A stretch of 64,000 nt of DNA from assembly GCA_000828075.3 (NCBI GenBank), contig JXCB02000002.1, positions 209,075 through 273,074 on the forward strand, written 5' to 3'. The stretch is from Tolypothrix campylonemoides VB511288. GTDB lineage: Bacteria; Cyanobacteriota; Cyanobacteriia; Cyanobacteriales; Nostocaceae. A program made the position numbers and the translations under genes. Positions 35,538 to 44,536 of the stretch are shown here, piece after piece. The notes below the pieces were generated by a model, which was given only the letters and a program-made list of their open reading frames with translations, was not told where the DNA came from and made no database searches. How positions within the stretch are numbered: position 1 is the first letter of the stretch; each line of letters starts with the position of its first letter.

Positions 35538-36755
35538 TCAACTAAAACTTGATTGCTTGGACAGTGTTCTGTAGCTTTGGGGGTCGTCGTATACAATTGA
35601 AAAAGTTTCAGAGCAAAAGCCGTTGAATCGGTTAGCTAACGCGCTTGAATACGCACCAACTTGATCGAATTCAATCCAATCTCCTTCACGAATATCTGTA
35701 GGTAGGCTTAGAGGAGATGGAAGCATATCAAAAGAATCACAGGTGGGACCACCTAGATAAAATTCTTGTAATTCTTCGGAAACAGAACCATCGAGACGAA
35801 TAACCTGTGCTAACAATCGGTTATTAGAATCAAGTAGCTCAGATAGTCCACCATAAACACCATCGTTAATATAAAGCTGATCCGTTTTGCGTAATTGCAC
35901 TTGCGTTAGCAAAGAACAGCCTGATGCTACAAGCGCACGCCCAGGTTCCGCCAAGATTTGCACTTGTGGTTTCACTTTAATGCGGTTGAGACCATTTTTG
36001 ATCTCTAACATAAAGTCTTCAAGCGGCGGAACATCTCTTCCGGGATATGCAACCGGAAATCCTCCACCAACATCGATACATACAGGAGCGATGCCAGCAC
36101 GTTCTATGACTTCACCCACTGTATCCAAAGCTGTGCCGTAGGCTTTCGGTTCAATGCACTGGGAACCAACGTGAAAAGTAATGCCTGCCTTACAGCCAAA
36201 CTTTACCGCTTCCCTTAATAAGCAAGCTGCATCTTCCGCTTCTGCCCCAAATTTTTTAGCAAGATGGTAAAGACTACCCTCTGAAGGTGGAGTCTTGATC
36301 CGAACCATGATGACAACATCATCACCACCTGTCTCTTCTAATATCTTCTCTAGTTCGTTGTGGTGATCGATTGCAAAGTGGCGGACACCGTAGTTCCAGT
36401 AGGCAGATTTGATGGCGGCGCGGCTCTTTACCGGATGCATAAAGTGAGTCTTAGCATTTCGGTAAGTGTTGTGGATTTGCGCGACTTCAGATTCGGAAGC
36501 TACATCAAATTCTCTGATTCCAGCCCGATACAGCGCATCTATTATTAATGGATGCGGATTACACTTGACCGCATACGTAACTGTGCCAGGAAACACAGCA
36601 ATAAACTGTTTTACTGCTTCTTCCAGAACTCTCGGTCTAACACAGTACACTGAATAGTTGGGCTGTAAGCTTGCTATTAGTGATTGAACATCTGAGAACT
36701 CTGGGAAGTGCTCTGTAGCCTTCCCACTCTTTTTTTGCTTTAGTAATAGTTGCAT
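35538..36755 (-). CDS. Fold III PLP-dependent ornithine/lysine/arginine-type decarboxylase
   Basis: 405 aa. TYAVKCNPHPLIIDAL (PLP Lys), THFMHPVKSR, FHVGSQC, CIDVGGGFPVAYPG (phosphate loop), ILAEPGRALVASG, YINDGVYGGLSE, and the catalytic Cys loop GGPTCDSFDML of eukaryotic-type ornithine decarboxylases. Normal length for this family. Product would be putrescine or cadaverine, or a decarboxylated derivative of the neighbouring enzymes' product. First gene of the four-gene run 36755 to 31386; a 1-kb gene-free region lies upstream. Confidence 0.88.
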   Translation of the reverse strand: MQLLLKQKKSGKATEHFPEFSDVQSLIASLQPNYSVYCVRPRVLEEAVKQFIAVFPGTVTYAVKCNPHPLIIDALYRAGIREFDVASESEVAQIHNTYRNAKTHFMHPVKSRAAIKSAYWNYGVRHFAIDHHNELEKILEETGGDDVVIMVRIKTPPSEGSLYHLAKKFGAEAEDAACLLREAVKFGCKAGITFHVGSQCIEPKAYGTALDTVGEVIERAGIAPVCIDVGGGFPVAYPGRDVPPLEDFMLEIKNGLNRIKVKPQVQILAEPGRALVASGCSLLTQVQLRKTDQLYINDGVYGGLSELLDSNNRLLAQVIRLDGSVSEELQEFYLGGPTCDSFDMLPSPLSLPTDIREGDWIEFDQVGAYSSALANRFNGFCSETFSIVYDDPQSYRTLSKQSSFS

Positions 36756-37573
36756 GATACAATATTATCTGGAATCAGGCTAAATGATTCTCGTGGGGCC
36801 GCTCTGCAAGCTTGCTGCTACGTTACATTCCCATGGCAATAGGAAACGAAAGTAATATAGCTTCGTCTTGCAGATGCTCCCTGCAAAGGCAAACAAAATC
36901 GCATTATAAAAATCTAGTGTTTCAATGCACACATAGATATCAAACGCAAAAATTTGCCAATAAGTTTGAAAAGGAAATTAAGCCAAATTAGAATTAACTT
37001 GCTTTTAGCTTTACCTCCTGAATTCAATCAAAATCAAATTTTGTTGTCTCCAAGCAAATTCTACCACTGAAAATTCACAAGATTACATTACCTTGACAGT
37101 TTCACGTATGCTAAATTCGGTTGACTGAAATCTTGAAACTCTCTGGTAGAAAGCGTTTAGAATATATAAATTAATAATTTAAAAGAATAATTACTTCTAG
37201 GGATAGATAAATTACTAGCTCATATTTAAAAAGTTATATCTTTAGAGAGTTTAACGTAATTTTTTTCAATGCATAAGTCCTATAATTTTGAATTTTTCTA
37301 CACCTCTTTTTTGGGAACTTGTGACACTACTTTCTTATCGGTAAAAAATTTGCTATTTTCTCTCCCCCTTCCCTAGTGTTCCCCCTGCTCCCATAATGGG
37401 TAATCTTTTGATGGAAAGGAAGTAATAATATATTTCTTTGGGGTTTGTGCGATATCCTGAAACCACCTTTGAATCGGTTCAAGACAATTTTGATTAATTA
37501 CGTTTTATTAAGATATATTTAGAGATTTGTCAACCGTATCGTTTGATTTTCCATTAGAGCATTTTATCTATCT
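36756..37573. other. Gene-free stretch upstream of the decarboxylase gene
   Basis: AT-rich, no coding potential recognised on either strand. It should hold the promoter of the four-gene cluster (minus strand) and, at the right end, a promoter for the candidate small RNA; TTGATT (37490) and TATATT (37514) with an 18-nt spacing are one possibility. Confidence 0.5.
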
Positions 37574-37670
37574 TTTGGCTTCAGTAGCGAGAAGTCGCAT
37601 TGCCAAATATCCCTCCTAAAACAGAGCTAGTATTACAATTTTTGACGGTGGCTGGAGCCACCGTTTTTTG
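37574..37670 (+). ncRNA. Candidate small RNA with anti-Shine-Dalgarno segment and terminator
   Basis: No plus-strand gene ends within 6 kb upstream, yet a textbook terminator lies at 37645-37670. Just before it is a foldable 5' domain: TTGGC (37575-37579) pairs with GCCAA (37602-37606), enclosing GCGA-GAAG-TCGC (37587-37598). The two structured parts are joined by a single-stranded stretch holding CCCTCCT (37611-37617), complementary to a ribosome-binding site. This is the layout of a trans-acting sRNA. The cyanobacterial regulator PsrR1 is one possible identity, but I cannot verify that. The 5' end is approximate. Confidence 0.5.
37645..37670 (+). terminator. Strong rho-independent terminator
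   Basis: ACGGTGGC-TGGA-GCCACCGT (perfect 8-bp stem, 4-nt loop) followed by TTTTTG. The U-tract is on the plus strand only. Confidence 0.88.
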
Positions 37671-37836
37671 TTGACTTAGTAAATCTTTACAATTACAATG
37701 AAAATCAACTAACTAATTAAGTATTTATTCCTATCAATCCTAAAGATTTGATTTTTTTAAAGGAACTGCCTTCACAAAAGTATGAAATCCTTAATATAAT
37801 GTAATTAAAAAGAAAAACGTAAAACGATTGTCAGTG

Positions 37837-39450
37837 ATGAATGCCATTCAGTTTCCTTGGATAACAACCATAATTCTGTTGCCGATAGTGGCTGCTATAG
37901 CCATTCCCTTAATCCCAGATAAGGAAGGCAGAACTGTTCGCTGGTACGGTTTGGGAGTTGCGCTCACGAACTTTGCGTTGATGATTTACGCCTTTTGGCA
38001 GGACTACGATTTTCACAGTTCTGCATACCAACTGGTTGAGAAATATGCTTGGGTTCCTCAGTTGGGTTTGAACTGGTCTGTTGCAGTTGATGGTTTGTCG
38101 ATGCCTTTGATACTGCTGACAGGCTTGATAAACACACTTGCAATATTCGCGGCTTGGAAAGTTACGAACAAGCCGCGTTTATTTTATGGTTTGATGCTGT
38201 TGATGTACAGCGCCCAAATTGGCGTGTTTGTCGCGCAGGATTTGTTGTTGTTCTTCCTGATGTGGGAAATTGAGTTGGTGCCAGTGTACCTGCTGATTTC
38301 CATCTGGGGAGGAGAAAAGCGCCGCTACGCAGCTACCAAATTCATTCTCTACACTGCTGCTGCATCAATATTCATCTTGGTAGCAGGCTTTGCAATGGCA
38401 TTCTCTGGAGATACTGTCAGCTTCGACATGGCAACTCTGGGAATGAAGGAATATCCCAAAGCTTTTGAACTTCTGGTTTATGCTTGCTTCTTGATTGCCT
38501 TTGGTGTCAAGCTGCCAATTTTCCCTCTACACACTTGGTTACCCGATGCTCATGGTGAAGCGTCAGCACCTGGTTCAATGGTTTTGGCTGGTGTGTTGTT
38601 GAAGATGGGTGGTTATGCGCTGATCCGCATCAACATGGAAATGTTGCCCAACGCTCATGCTTCCTTTGCTCCAGTGCTGGCAATTTTGGGTGTAGTAAAC
38701 ATTGTTTACGGTGCTTGCTGTGCCTTTGCTCAAACTAACCTCAAACGGCGCTTGGCTTACTCATCAGTTGCCCACATGGGGTTTGTGCTGATTGGGATTG
38801 CCTCGTATACAGAGTTGGGCATCAGCGGTGCAATGCTCCAGATGGTTTCCCACGGTTTGATTGCAGCTAGTTTGTTCTTCCTCTCTGGAGTCACTTACGA
38901 GCGTACCCACACCTTGATGATGGACAAAATGGGTGGTATCGCAAAAGTCATGCCCAGAAGCTTTGCTTTGTTCACAGCCGGCGCAATGGCTTCTCTAGCG
39001 TTACCCGGGATGAGTGGTTTTGTCGGAGAGTTGATGGTATTCATCGGTATTGCCACAAGCGATGTCTACAGTTCTAGCTTCAAAGTCGTCGTCGTGCTGC
39101 TATCAGCTGTTGGTGTGATTCTGACTCCGATTTACTTACTGTCGATGCTGCGCCAAGTGTTCTACGGTAAGCAAAACGAAGAGTTAGTGCTAGATGCAGT
39201 AGTAGCGGATGTCAAACCCCGCGAACTGTTCATTACCGCTTGTCTGTTGCTTCCCATCATCGGTATCGGCTTGTATCCTAAGTTGGCGACACAAACATAC
39301 GATGTGAAGACTATGCAAGTCGCAAGTCATGCCCGTCAAGTTCTACCAATTGTTGCCGAACAGCAACCATCTAGTTTATATTCCCGTATATTTACAGCCC
39401 CAACATTGGCTGATTCAGAAGTTCCAGGTTTGGTTAATATTGCTGAGTAA
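37837..39450 (+). CDS. ndhD: NAD(P)H-quinone oxidoreductase subunit 4
   Basis: 537 aa, about 14 membrane helices. [37 protein letters not shown] (conserved Glu), [35 protein letters not shown] (key Lys and His), [33 protein letters not shown]. The proton-pumping ND4/MrpD-type subunit of cyanobacterial NDH-1. It stands alone, without ndhF, so it is one of several NdhD paralogues (respiratory/cyclic D1/D2 type by sequence feel). Start ATG 37837; TTG 37828 and GTG 37834 are in frame. Two terminators follow. Confidence 0.93.
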   Translation: MNAIQFPWITTIILLPIVAAIAIPLIPDKEGRTVRWYGLGVALTNFALMIYAFWQDYDFHSSAYQLVEKYAWVPQLGLNWSVAVDGLSMPLILLTGLINTLAIFAAWKVTNKPRLFYGLMLLMYSAQIGVFVAQDLLLFFLMWEIELVPVYLLISIWGGEKRRYAATKFILYTAAASIFILVAGFAMAFSGDTVSFDMATLGMKEYPKAFELLVYACFLIAFGVKLPIFPLHTWLPDAHGEASAPGSMVLAGVLLKMGGYALIRINMEMLPNAHASFAPVLAILGVVNIVYGACCAFAQTNLKRRLAYSSVAHMGFVLIGIASYTELGISGAMLQMVSHGLIAASLFFLSGVTYERTHTLMMDKMGGIAKVMPRSFALFTAGAMASLALPGMSGFVGELMVFIGIATSDVYSSSFKVVVVLLSAVGVILTPIYLLSMLRQVFYGKQNEELVLDAVVADVKPRELFITACLLLPIIGIGLYPKLATQTYDVKTMQVASHARQVLPIVAEQQPSSLYSRIFTAPTLADSEVPGLVNIAE

Positions 39451-39501
39451 TATCTGTTCACAGAAGGCTGGTGCTATTAAAGAATCGTAGGAAGATAATA
39501 T

Positions 39502-39548
39502 GGGGGTGATTCTGAAATCACCCCCTAAAATTTTTAGTACTTTTTTTA
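39502..39548 (+). terminator. Terminator after ndhD
   Basis: GGGGGTGATT / AATCACCCCC perfect 10-bp stem with CTGA loop, then TAAAATTTTTAGTACTTTTTTT, 51 nt past the stop. Confidence 0.9.
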
Positions 39549-39640
39549 GGACTTTTGTCACATCAGATCATGACTTTTGTCCCATGAAATTGCTCAGTAG
39601 AATCATTATTATTAACACGGCATTAACATCAAGCACTCTA

Positions 39641-39678
39641 AACCTGACTCGTATCCGACACGGGTTAGGTTTTTTTTG
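39641..39678 (+). terminator. Second terminator-like hairpin
   Basis: AACCTGAC...GGGTTAGGTT imperfect stem followed by TTTTTTTT; possibly a backup for ndhD or the end of a short RNA from 39550-39640. Confidence 0.65.
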
Positions 39679-39753
39679 TAGTTCGATGCAAGGATCTTGT
39701 CGGTTTTTGGTAACGAGTAGCAGGTGGGTTAACAAATCTACTTGCTTTGATAC

Positions 39754-40158
39754 TTACCAAACTGTCTCAATATCTGCTGCTTGAATTTTTGTATCACAAG
39801 TTACCAATGGTAAACCTAAATGACGAGCAGTCGCTGCAATAATTCTGTCAGGCATATCAGGAACTATATCACGGGGAATCTCAGTCATCGCCCGGGCTAC
39901 ATCAAAATCTAGTGGTACAATGACAAACCCTGAATCTGAGTCTGCAAGAATACTTTTTAGCCTTTCTAAGGCTACGCTGGGCAATTTAGATTTTTCCACC
40001 AAATATAGAACTTCTACCAAAGTTATGGAAGCTACATAAATTGGTTCACCAGCAGTATAAGCTTCATCAATTAAACTTGTTGCATTAGTAGATATATTAC
40101 TAGAACCCTCTAGATACCAAATAATTGTATGGGTATCTACAACTAACGACCCCATCAA
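39754..40158 (-). CDS. vapC: PIN-domain ribonuclease toxin (VapC)
   Basis: 134 aa. PIN-domain acidic residues: VVDTHTIIWYLEG (Asp 7), TLVEVLYLVEKSK (Glu), ARAMTEIPRDIVPDMPDRIIAATA (Asp pair). Cleaves RNA (in VapC often initiator tRNA) when freed from its antitoxin. Its start overlaps the antitoxin stop by four bases (ATGA), so the two are translationally coupled. Confidence 0.92.
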   Translation of the reverse strand: MMGSLVVDTHTIIWYLEGSSNISTNATSLIDEAYTAGEPIYVASITLVEVLYLVEKSKLPSVALERLKSILADSDSGFVIVPLDFDVARAMTEIPRDIVPDMPDRIIAATARHLGLPLVTCDTKIQAADIETVW

Positions 40159-40391
40159 ACAGATTCCCTAGGAAACTTAGCCCACATCTCGTGTCGCACT
40201 TGAGCAATATCTTCTGAAGTTATATGAACATTCAAATCAGCCCAAAGTCCCTTAAGAGAACGACGTGGACGCTGCACCTGATTTTTTTGTGCTAAAAATT
40301 CAACAAAGTCTAATACTTCTTGCTGCTTTTCCACAGGAAGCGATCGCATTTTCTCTAATACACTTTGCTCAATATTCAACGGTTGCTGCAT
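40155..40391 (-). CDS. vapB: VapB-type antitoxin (DUF2281)
   Basis: 78 aa from ATG 40391; a GTG at 40409 would add six residues. LEKMRSLPVEKQQEVLDFVEFLAQK is the DUF2281 helix pair, followed by a basic stretch (RPRRSLKGLWADLN) and a C-terminal tail that should wrap the toxin. Promoter of the pair should be in 40410-40541, which also faces the membrane-protein gene's 3' end. Confidence 0.87.
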   Translation of the reverse strand: MQQPLNIEQSVLEKMRSLPVEKQQEVLDFVEFLAQKNQVQRPRRSLKGLWADLNVHITSEDIAQVRHEMWAKFPRESV

Positions 40392-40541
40392 AAATTTTGT
40401 TTCCAGCACGACTACTCAAATTATAAATCCAACCCAAAACTAACCTGACTGGGGTAATGAAATTGTAGTTTTATGCAATGGTTTTCACTTCAAGTATTGC
40501 GTTTATATCCTTAACGGAAAAAAGTGCAATATATAAAAACC

Positions 40542-41948
40542 TTAATGTTTACGGTCTTGTGGCTGTAAACTATAAAATCCGTACCAATGACGAACCGCAA
40601 GCCAAATAGCTGAAAGCAAGCCTGCAAGGCTGAGGGTGAGACCGCTAAATGGTACTAATAATCCAAACACAGGTAGCACAGCGCCAGCAATTGTGCAGAT
40701 AACAGCAGCAAGGGAAACACTGCGGTTTTTTGACCCCAAACCCCATGTTAATGCTAGTAAGATAAGCGAAATGAGAGCCCAAGCGAACTGAGGATTTATA
40801 AAGCGACTGAGATAAGTTAAACTCAGCAAACAAGCAAAAAAGATGCTACCTGCAATTGCCAAATTTCTGAGCTTCATGGGGAGCGACAAATACAGTAGCA
40901 ATATCCACCACAAAAATATTGTCGGTGCTAGCAGTAGCAGTCGGGGAAGGACACCAGTGTAACGAATGGGGTTAGTGTAGGTATACACCCCAAATGGGTT
41001 TTTGACTGAAACATTATCATCAAATACCCAAGTAAATTGAGTCCCTTGTCTGTCATTTTTAATTTCAGTGGGTACAATACCACTGGCAAAATCAGCTCCA
41101 GCGAAGTTGGCGATCGCCCTTAAGCGAAAGTTGGAAAGCAACTGCCCGTTGGAATTATAAACCCAACGCGGTCCGCCTTGAGCTTTATAAGTGACTCTTA
41201 AACTCGTTTCTTCTGCTGGTTGTAATTGAAACGGAAAGCCATAGTCACCCGGATTTTTTTGTTGAAGTCTAGTACCGTTACGTTCTACTTTATAGCTTTG
41301 CAATAAAGAGTAACCAACGGGCGGCGGTGCTTCAAAGAAAAAACTATTAATATCCTTGAGTTGGTTAACAATTTTGTAGTCAGCAGTATAGTCTATTTTA
41401 TAAATGGCGCGACGACCTTGAACATCTGGGCTTTGGTCAATCTTAACTTGAATTTGTGACCCACTTAATGTTAGGAAGCGGCTAACCTTTTGTTTGTCAT
41501 TTATCTTGACTATTTTATTATTAACTTGAGTCGTGTATGTGTATGGCTCTTCAGTGACATACCGTATTTGAGGCGCTATTTGTTCTAACTTTTCACCTGC
41601 GACACTCTCAGCAACTTGAGCCACCTTCGCCTGTTCCCAATAATGGTATCGATTGCTTAAAGTTGAACAAAGAAAAAATCCTCCCACCAGCAGAATTAAC
41701 ACTAGCGTGAAATGCTGTAATCCCCGCAATAGTTGGGAGTAACTAACAGCCCATTCGCCAATCAAAATATCTTGCTGCTGTTGATTTCGGCGTAAGGCAA
41801 AGCTCAACAAAGCAATTGCAATTCCCAAGGCGACAACCAGGAATACCAATAACAGTGAAGTTTTTAATAGATGGGTTCCAAATTGGATAAGCTCGCTAGG
41901 ATGCGTTAAGTCGGGCAATCCTGGGATGCCTTGGGCAGATTGAGACAT
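40542..41948 (-). CDS. CreD-like membrane protein of unknown function
   Basis: 468 aa from ATG 41948. One N-terminal helix (TSLLLVFLVVALGIAIALLS), a second (FTLVLILLVGGFFLCSTLS), a large extracytoplasmic domain (about 105-330, beta-rich, containing SRFLTLSGSQIQVKIDQSPD and VFDDNVSVKNPFGVYTYTNP), then about five closely spaced helices to the C-terminus. The layout recalls CreD-type inner-membrane proteins but no specific motif proves it. Conserved cyanobacterial hypothetical by appearance. A 66-bp gap separates it from the pentapeptide gene upstream. Confidence 0.65.
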   Translation of the reverse strand: MSQSAQGIPGLPDLTHPSELIQFGTHLLKTSLLLVFLVVALGIAIALLSFALRRNQQQQDILIGEWAVSYSQLLRGLQHFTLVLILLVGGFFLCSTLSNRYHYWEQAKVAQVAESVAGEKLEQIAPQIRYVTEEPYTYTTQVNNKIVKINDKQKVSRFLTLSGSQIQVKIDQSPDVQGRRAIYKIDYTADYKIVNQLKDINSFFFEAPPPVGYSLLQSYKVERNGTRLQQKNPGDYGFPFQLQPAEETSLRVTYKAQGGPRWVYNSNGQLLSNFRLRAIANFAGADFASGIVPTEIKNDRQGTQFTWVFDDNVSVKNPFGVYTYTNPIRYTGVLPRLLLLAPTIFLWWILLLYLSLPMKLRNLAIAGSIFFACLLSLTYLSRFINPQFAWALISLILLALTWGLGSKNRSVSLAAVICTIAGAVLPVFGLLVPFSGLTLSLAGLLSAIWLAVRHWYGFYSLQPQDRKH

Positions 41949-42014
41949 TAGCAAGTTTTTGCAGAATTTGGAGATTCAGACTCAAAAAATCTACCAAAAG
42001 TTTCTTGCTAAAAA

Positions 42015-42548
42015 TCAAACTTTATTTTCATCCAAAATTGTGCCTTCTAGATTTGCGTCATTCAAGTTGGCTTGGTTTAAATTAGTCTCGTTCAATTGGG
42101 CGTGGCTCAAATCTGCTTGGGTAAGATCTGCCTTAGCTAAGTCAGCATGAGTGAGATCTGCTTCATTGAGAGAAACTGCATTCAAGTTAGCTTCTTGTAA
42201 CTCAGCCTCACGAAATTGAGCGCCAACCAACTTTGCGATCGTCAAGTCGGCTTGATTCAAATTAGCACCATCCAAAATGGCTCCTTCTAGAATTGCTCCA
42301 TCCAGGATAGCTCCAGTCAAATTAGCTTGGGTGAGATTTGCCTGATTTAAATTAGCTCCATTTAAGTCAGCTTCAATCAGGCTTGCTTGAGTGAGATTCA
42401 CCTTGCTTAAATCAGCTCCATCGAGAATGGCTCTGTCTAAAATTGCTCCACTCAGGTTAGCTCCTTCCAAATATGCTTCGCTCAGGTTTACCTCAGTAAA
42501 ATCTCTTCTGCCTTTCTCGTATTGTGCCAATAGTTCACTTGCTTTCAT
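42015..42548 (-). CDS. Pentapeptide-repeat protein
   Basis: 177 aa. From about residue 20 almost the whole chain is A(D/N)LxX repeats (LSEAYLEGANLSGAILDRAI, then ADLSKVNLTQASLIEADLNG), predicting a right-handed quadrilateral beta helix of about 30 pentapeptides. No enzymatic domain or signal peptide. Biochemical role cannot be read from the repeats. Confidence 0.92.
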   Translation of the reverse strand: MKASELLAQYEKGRRDFTEVNLSEAYLEGANLSGAILDRAILDGADLSKVNLTQASLIEADLNGANLNQANLTQANLTGAILDGAILEGAILDGANLNQADLTIAKLVGAQFREAELQEANLNAVSLNEADLTHADLAKADLTQADLSHAQLNETNLNQANLNDANLEGTILDENKV

Positions 42549-42643
42549 TGCTTCCCCTTTAACAAGTATCTACTTCTTTTGCCACCTACAGTAGGGGACG
42601 TTTTGAGTGCAGAGTATCCTTGTGCCCTTGAAGATGAAATTGG

Positions 42644-42847
42644 CTAGTTTCCGAGCGGGTTCATTCCGACTAAAAACTTTATATCTTCCCTTGGTACTTT
42701 GGCATACAAGTCCTTTCCTGGAAGAGGAAACCGAACATCAAAGCCATCTTTATGACATTGTAAAACCATTCCCACTAAACCTTCTGGCAGGTCATGATTT
42801 ACATTACGGGTCAGTCCAACTAAATCGCTCTTTTCGATGGTTGTCAT
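42644..42847 (-). CDS. Small SH3-barrel-like protein (DUF4926-like)
   Basis: 67 aa from ATG 42847, which has GGAGG eight bases upstream (an earlier start at 42862 would overlap that site). The pattern DLVGLTRNVNHDLPEGLVGM, VLQCHKDGFDVRFPLPG, LYAKVPREDIKFL resembles short barrel proteins of the DUF4926/RNA-binding SH3 type. Family assignment weak; coding status is good because of the ribosome site. Confidence 0.6.
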   Translation of the reverse strand: MTTIEKSDLVGLTRNVNHDLPEGLVGMVLQCHKDGFDVRFPLPGKDLYAKVPREDIKFLVGMNPLGN

Positions 42848-43111
42848 AGTTCCGACCTCCATTTACTACTCTTTGAGTGGGCTGCCTTTAGATTGAATAA
42901 GCATTCTGTTAATCATCACCCATCACTTGCTCAATCCACGTCCTACCTTGGCAAGAACTTCGACGCTTGGTACCATGCCTTTGGAGGTACCGATAAAGAA
43001 AGAGTTGAATTGTGGGATGCCGCATGACCTATCTCAAATTCTTGCCCTCCAAAGCCTTTGAATTGTAGTGTTGTCTTGTTTCTTAAAGATTTCTTATATT
43101 GACTGGAGATT

Positions 43112-43516
43112 ATGCCAAAAGAATACATTAACCCAGATTCACTCTTTTCAAGTATCGAGTATGGCTTCTCTCAGATTGTCGCTGCCACTGGCAGAAAGAC
43201 TATCTATATCTCAGGGCAGACTGCGTGGAATGTACACAAACAAATTATTGGTGGCACAAATCTGGGTGAACAGGCAAAACAAGCATTGCGCAATGTTCAA
43301 ACTGCGGTTGAAGCTGCTGGCGGCACACTGTCCGATGTAGTTAGTTTACGTATTTATATAGTCAACTACAATCCTGATAAAGCTGATATGGTCGGGGATG
43401 CGTTAAGAGAATTTTTTCCTGAAGAGAGGCGTCCAGCGAGTACATGGATAGGTGTATCATCTCTAGCAGTTGCTGATTTTTTGATCGAAATTGAGGCGAT
43501 CGCTGTGCTAGAGTGA
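43112..43516 (+). CDS. RidA/YjgF-family protein
   Basis: 134 aa. YISGQTAWNVHKQIIGGTNL, EQAKQALRNVQTAVEAAGGT, VVSLRIYIVNYN and RPASTWIGVSSLAVADFLIEIEAIAVL fit the YjgF fold with the conserved Arg (SLRIYI) and C-terminal Glu. Trimeric; many members hydrolyse reactive enamine/imine intermediates. GGAG precedes the ATG. Confidence 0.9.
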   Translation: MPKEYINPDSLFSSIEYGFSQIVAATGRKTIYISGQTAWNVHKQIIGGTNLGEQAKQALRNVQTAVEAAGGTLSDVVSLRIYIVNYNPDKADMVGDALREFFPEERRPASTWIGVSSLAVADFLIEIEAIAVLE

Positions 43517-43556
43517 TTTCTCTGACTTGTGATTGTATGAGTTTTATCGAGCAGAT

Positions 43557-43811
43557 TCAAGTCTTTTGATTATCTGACTTAAATCGACCTGCAACAAACT
43601 CTCGCCTTTGTAAATGCTTGCTCTTGCGTCCACTAACACGTTCCCGCCACATCTGAAAACTGGATGCTTTCATTTCACGGCGCATCAGGGCAATGACGTG
43701 CTTTTCTTGCAAACCGAATTGTTCTTCAATTGCCTCAAATGGTGTTCGGTCTTCCCATGCCATTTCAATGATACGGTCGATAGTTTCGGAATTAAGTTCA
43801 GGTAACTTCAT
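43557..43811 (-). CDS. DUF2805 (TIGR03643-type) protein
   Basis: 84 aa from ATG 43811. LNSETIDRIIEMAWEDRTPF, EAIEEQFGLQEKHVIALMRR, EMKASSFQMWRERVSGRKSK is the complete small domain: helical, with a helix-turn-helix-like middle and a basic tail. Function unknown. It begins two bases after the stop of the GNAT gene, so the two are likely co-translated. A TTG at 43832 would overlap it. Confidence 0.85.
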   Translation of the reverse strand: MKLPELNSETIDRIIEMAWEDRTPFEAIEEQFGLQEKHVIALMRREMKASSFQMWRERVSGRKSKHLQRREFVAGRFKSDNQKT

Positions 43812-43813
43812 CG

Positions 43814-44317
43814 CTATCTTGGATTGTTGCAAATTTTGGACTGAAAGTATTCATTTTCAAGTATGGACATGATAACCAAGGAAGAATACTTGTTTCCCTG
43901 CATAACCACTTCTCGCAGGAGTCCTTCCTCCTGAAAGCCAACTGATTGGTAAACGTGTCTGGCTCGGTGGTTATTTTCAAAGACATCTAACCAAAAACGA
44001 TGAGCTTTGTACTCTTCAAAAACCTTCTTTATTATGAGACGCAATGCACTCTTGCCGTACCCTAATCCTGGTTGAGCAATGATGATTCGAGTTAACTCAA
44101 TACAGTTGTTTCGTGATTTCAAACCAGACAAAATTCCGTAACCAATTGGTTTTTCTGCATCATTTTCAATAATCAAATAAAGCTTATCTTGTTCGTTAAG
44201 GTTTCTACTGTGTTCGTCTCCACTCCAACGAATGATACAGTCTTTAAACTCATCCCTCGCTTCCTGAGAGATGATAAAGTCAATATCGTTTGAGTTAGCG
44301 AGTCGTAATCTTATCAC
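43814..44317 (-). CDS. GNAT-family N-acetyltransferase
   Basis: 167 aa, GTG start at 44317. IRLRLANSNDIDFIISQE, PIGYGILSGLKSRNNCIELT, IAQPGLGYGKSALRLIIKKV (acetyl-CoA loop, Gx(G/Y)GK), HRFWLDVFENNHRARHVYQS, VGFQEEGLLREVV. Resembles the RimJ/SpeG-like side of the family. Substrate unknown. Confidence 0.88.
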   Translation of the reverse strand: MIRLRLANSNDIDFIISQEARDEFKDCIIRWSGDEHSRNLNEQDKLYLIIENDAEKPIGYGILSGLKSRNNCIELTRIIIAQPGLGYGKSALRLIIKKVFEEYKAHRFWLDVFENNHRARHVYQSVGFQEEGLLREVVMQGNKYSSLVIMSILENEYFQSKICNNPR

Positions 44318-44498
44318 GCCTTAACTTGGTGCTATTCGAGTTTCAATTTTAGAGATTTGATGGTAAAGTTTAGTAACAAGAAAATTGCTAAAAAAATCAG
44401 GGCGTTCTTAGAAAATTCTCTACTTACCCTGACTTTTAAAAGTTATAGTTGAAAGTTAGGACTAAGGAGTCTTCAATTAACTCCTCTTTGATATACAA

Positions 44499-44520
44499 GC
44501 ACGACTTGTCGTTGTCGTGC
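44499..44520 (-). terminator. Hairpin downstream of ftsH
   Basis: GCACGAC / GTCGTGC 7-bp stem, 8-nt loop, 17 bp past the ftsH stop on the minus strand. The following sequence (TTGTATATC) is only weakly U-rich. Confidence 0.5.
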
Positions 44521-44536
44521 CCGTATTCCTCGCTTT

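Noticed and set aside
36756-37573. A hidden gene in the 1-kb gap before ndhD
   Set aside because: Frames are short and AT-driven; only the RNA-like element at the right end is supported.
42943-43128. 61-aa minus-strand frame
   Set aside because: Overlaps the RidA start and the inverted repeat; no family or ribosome site.
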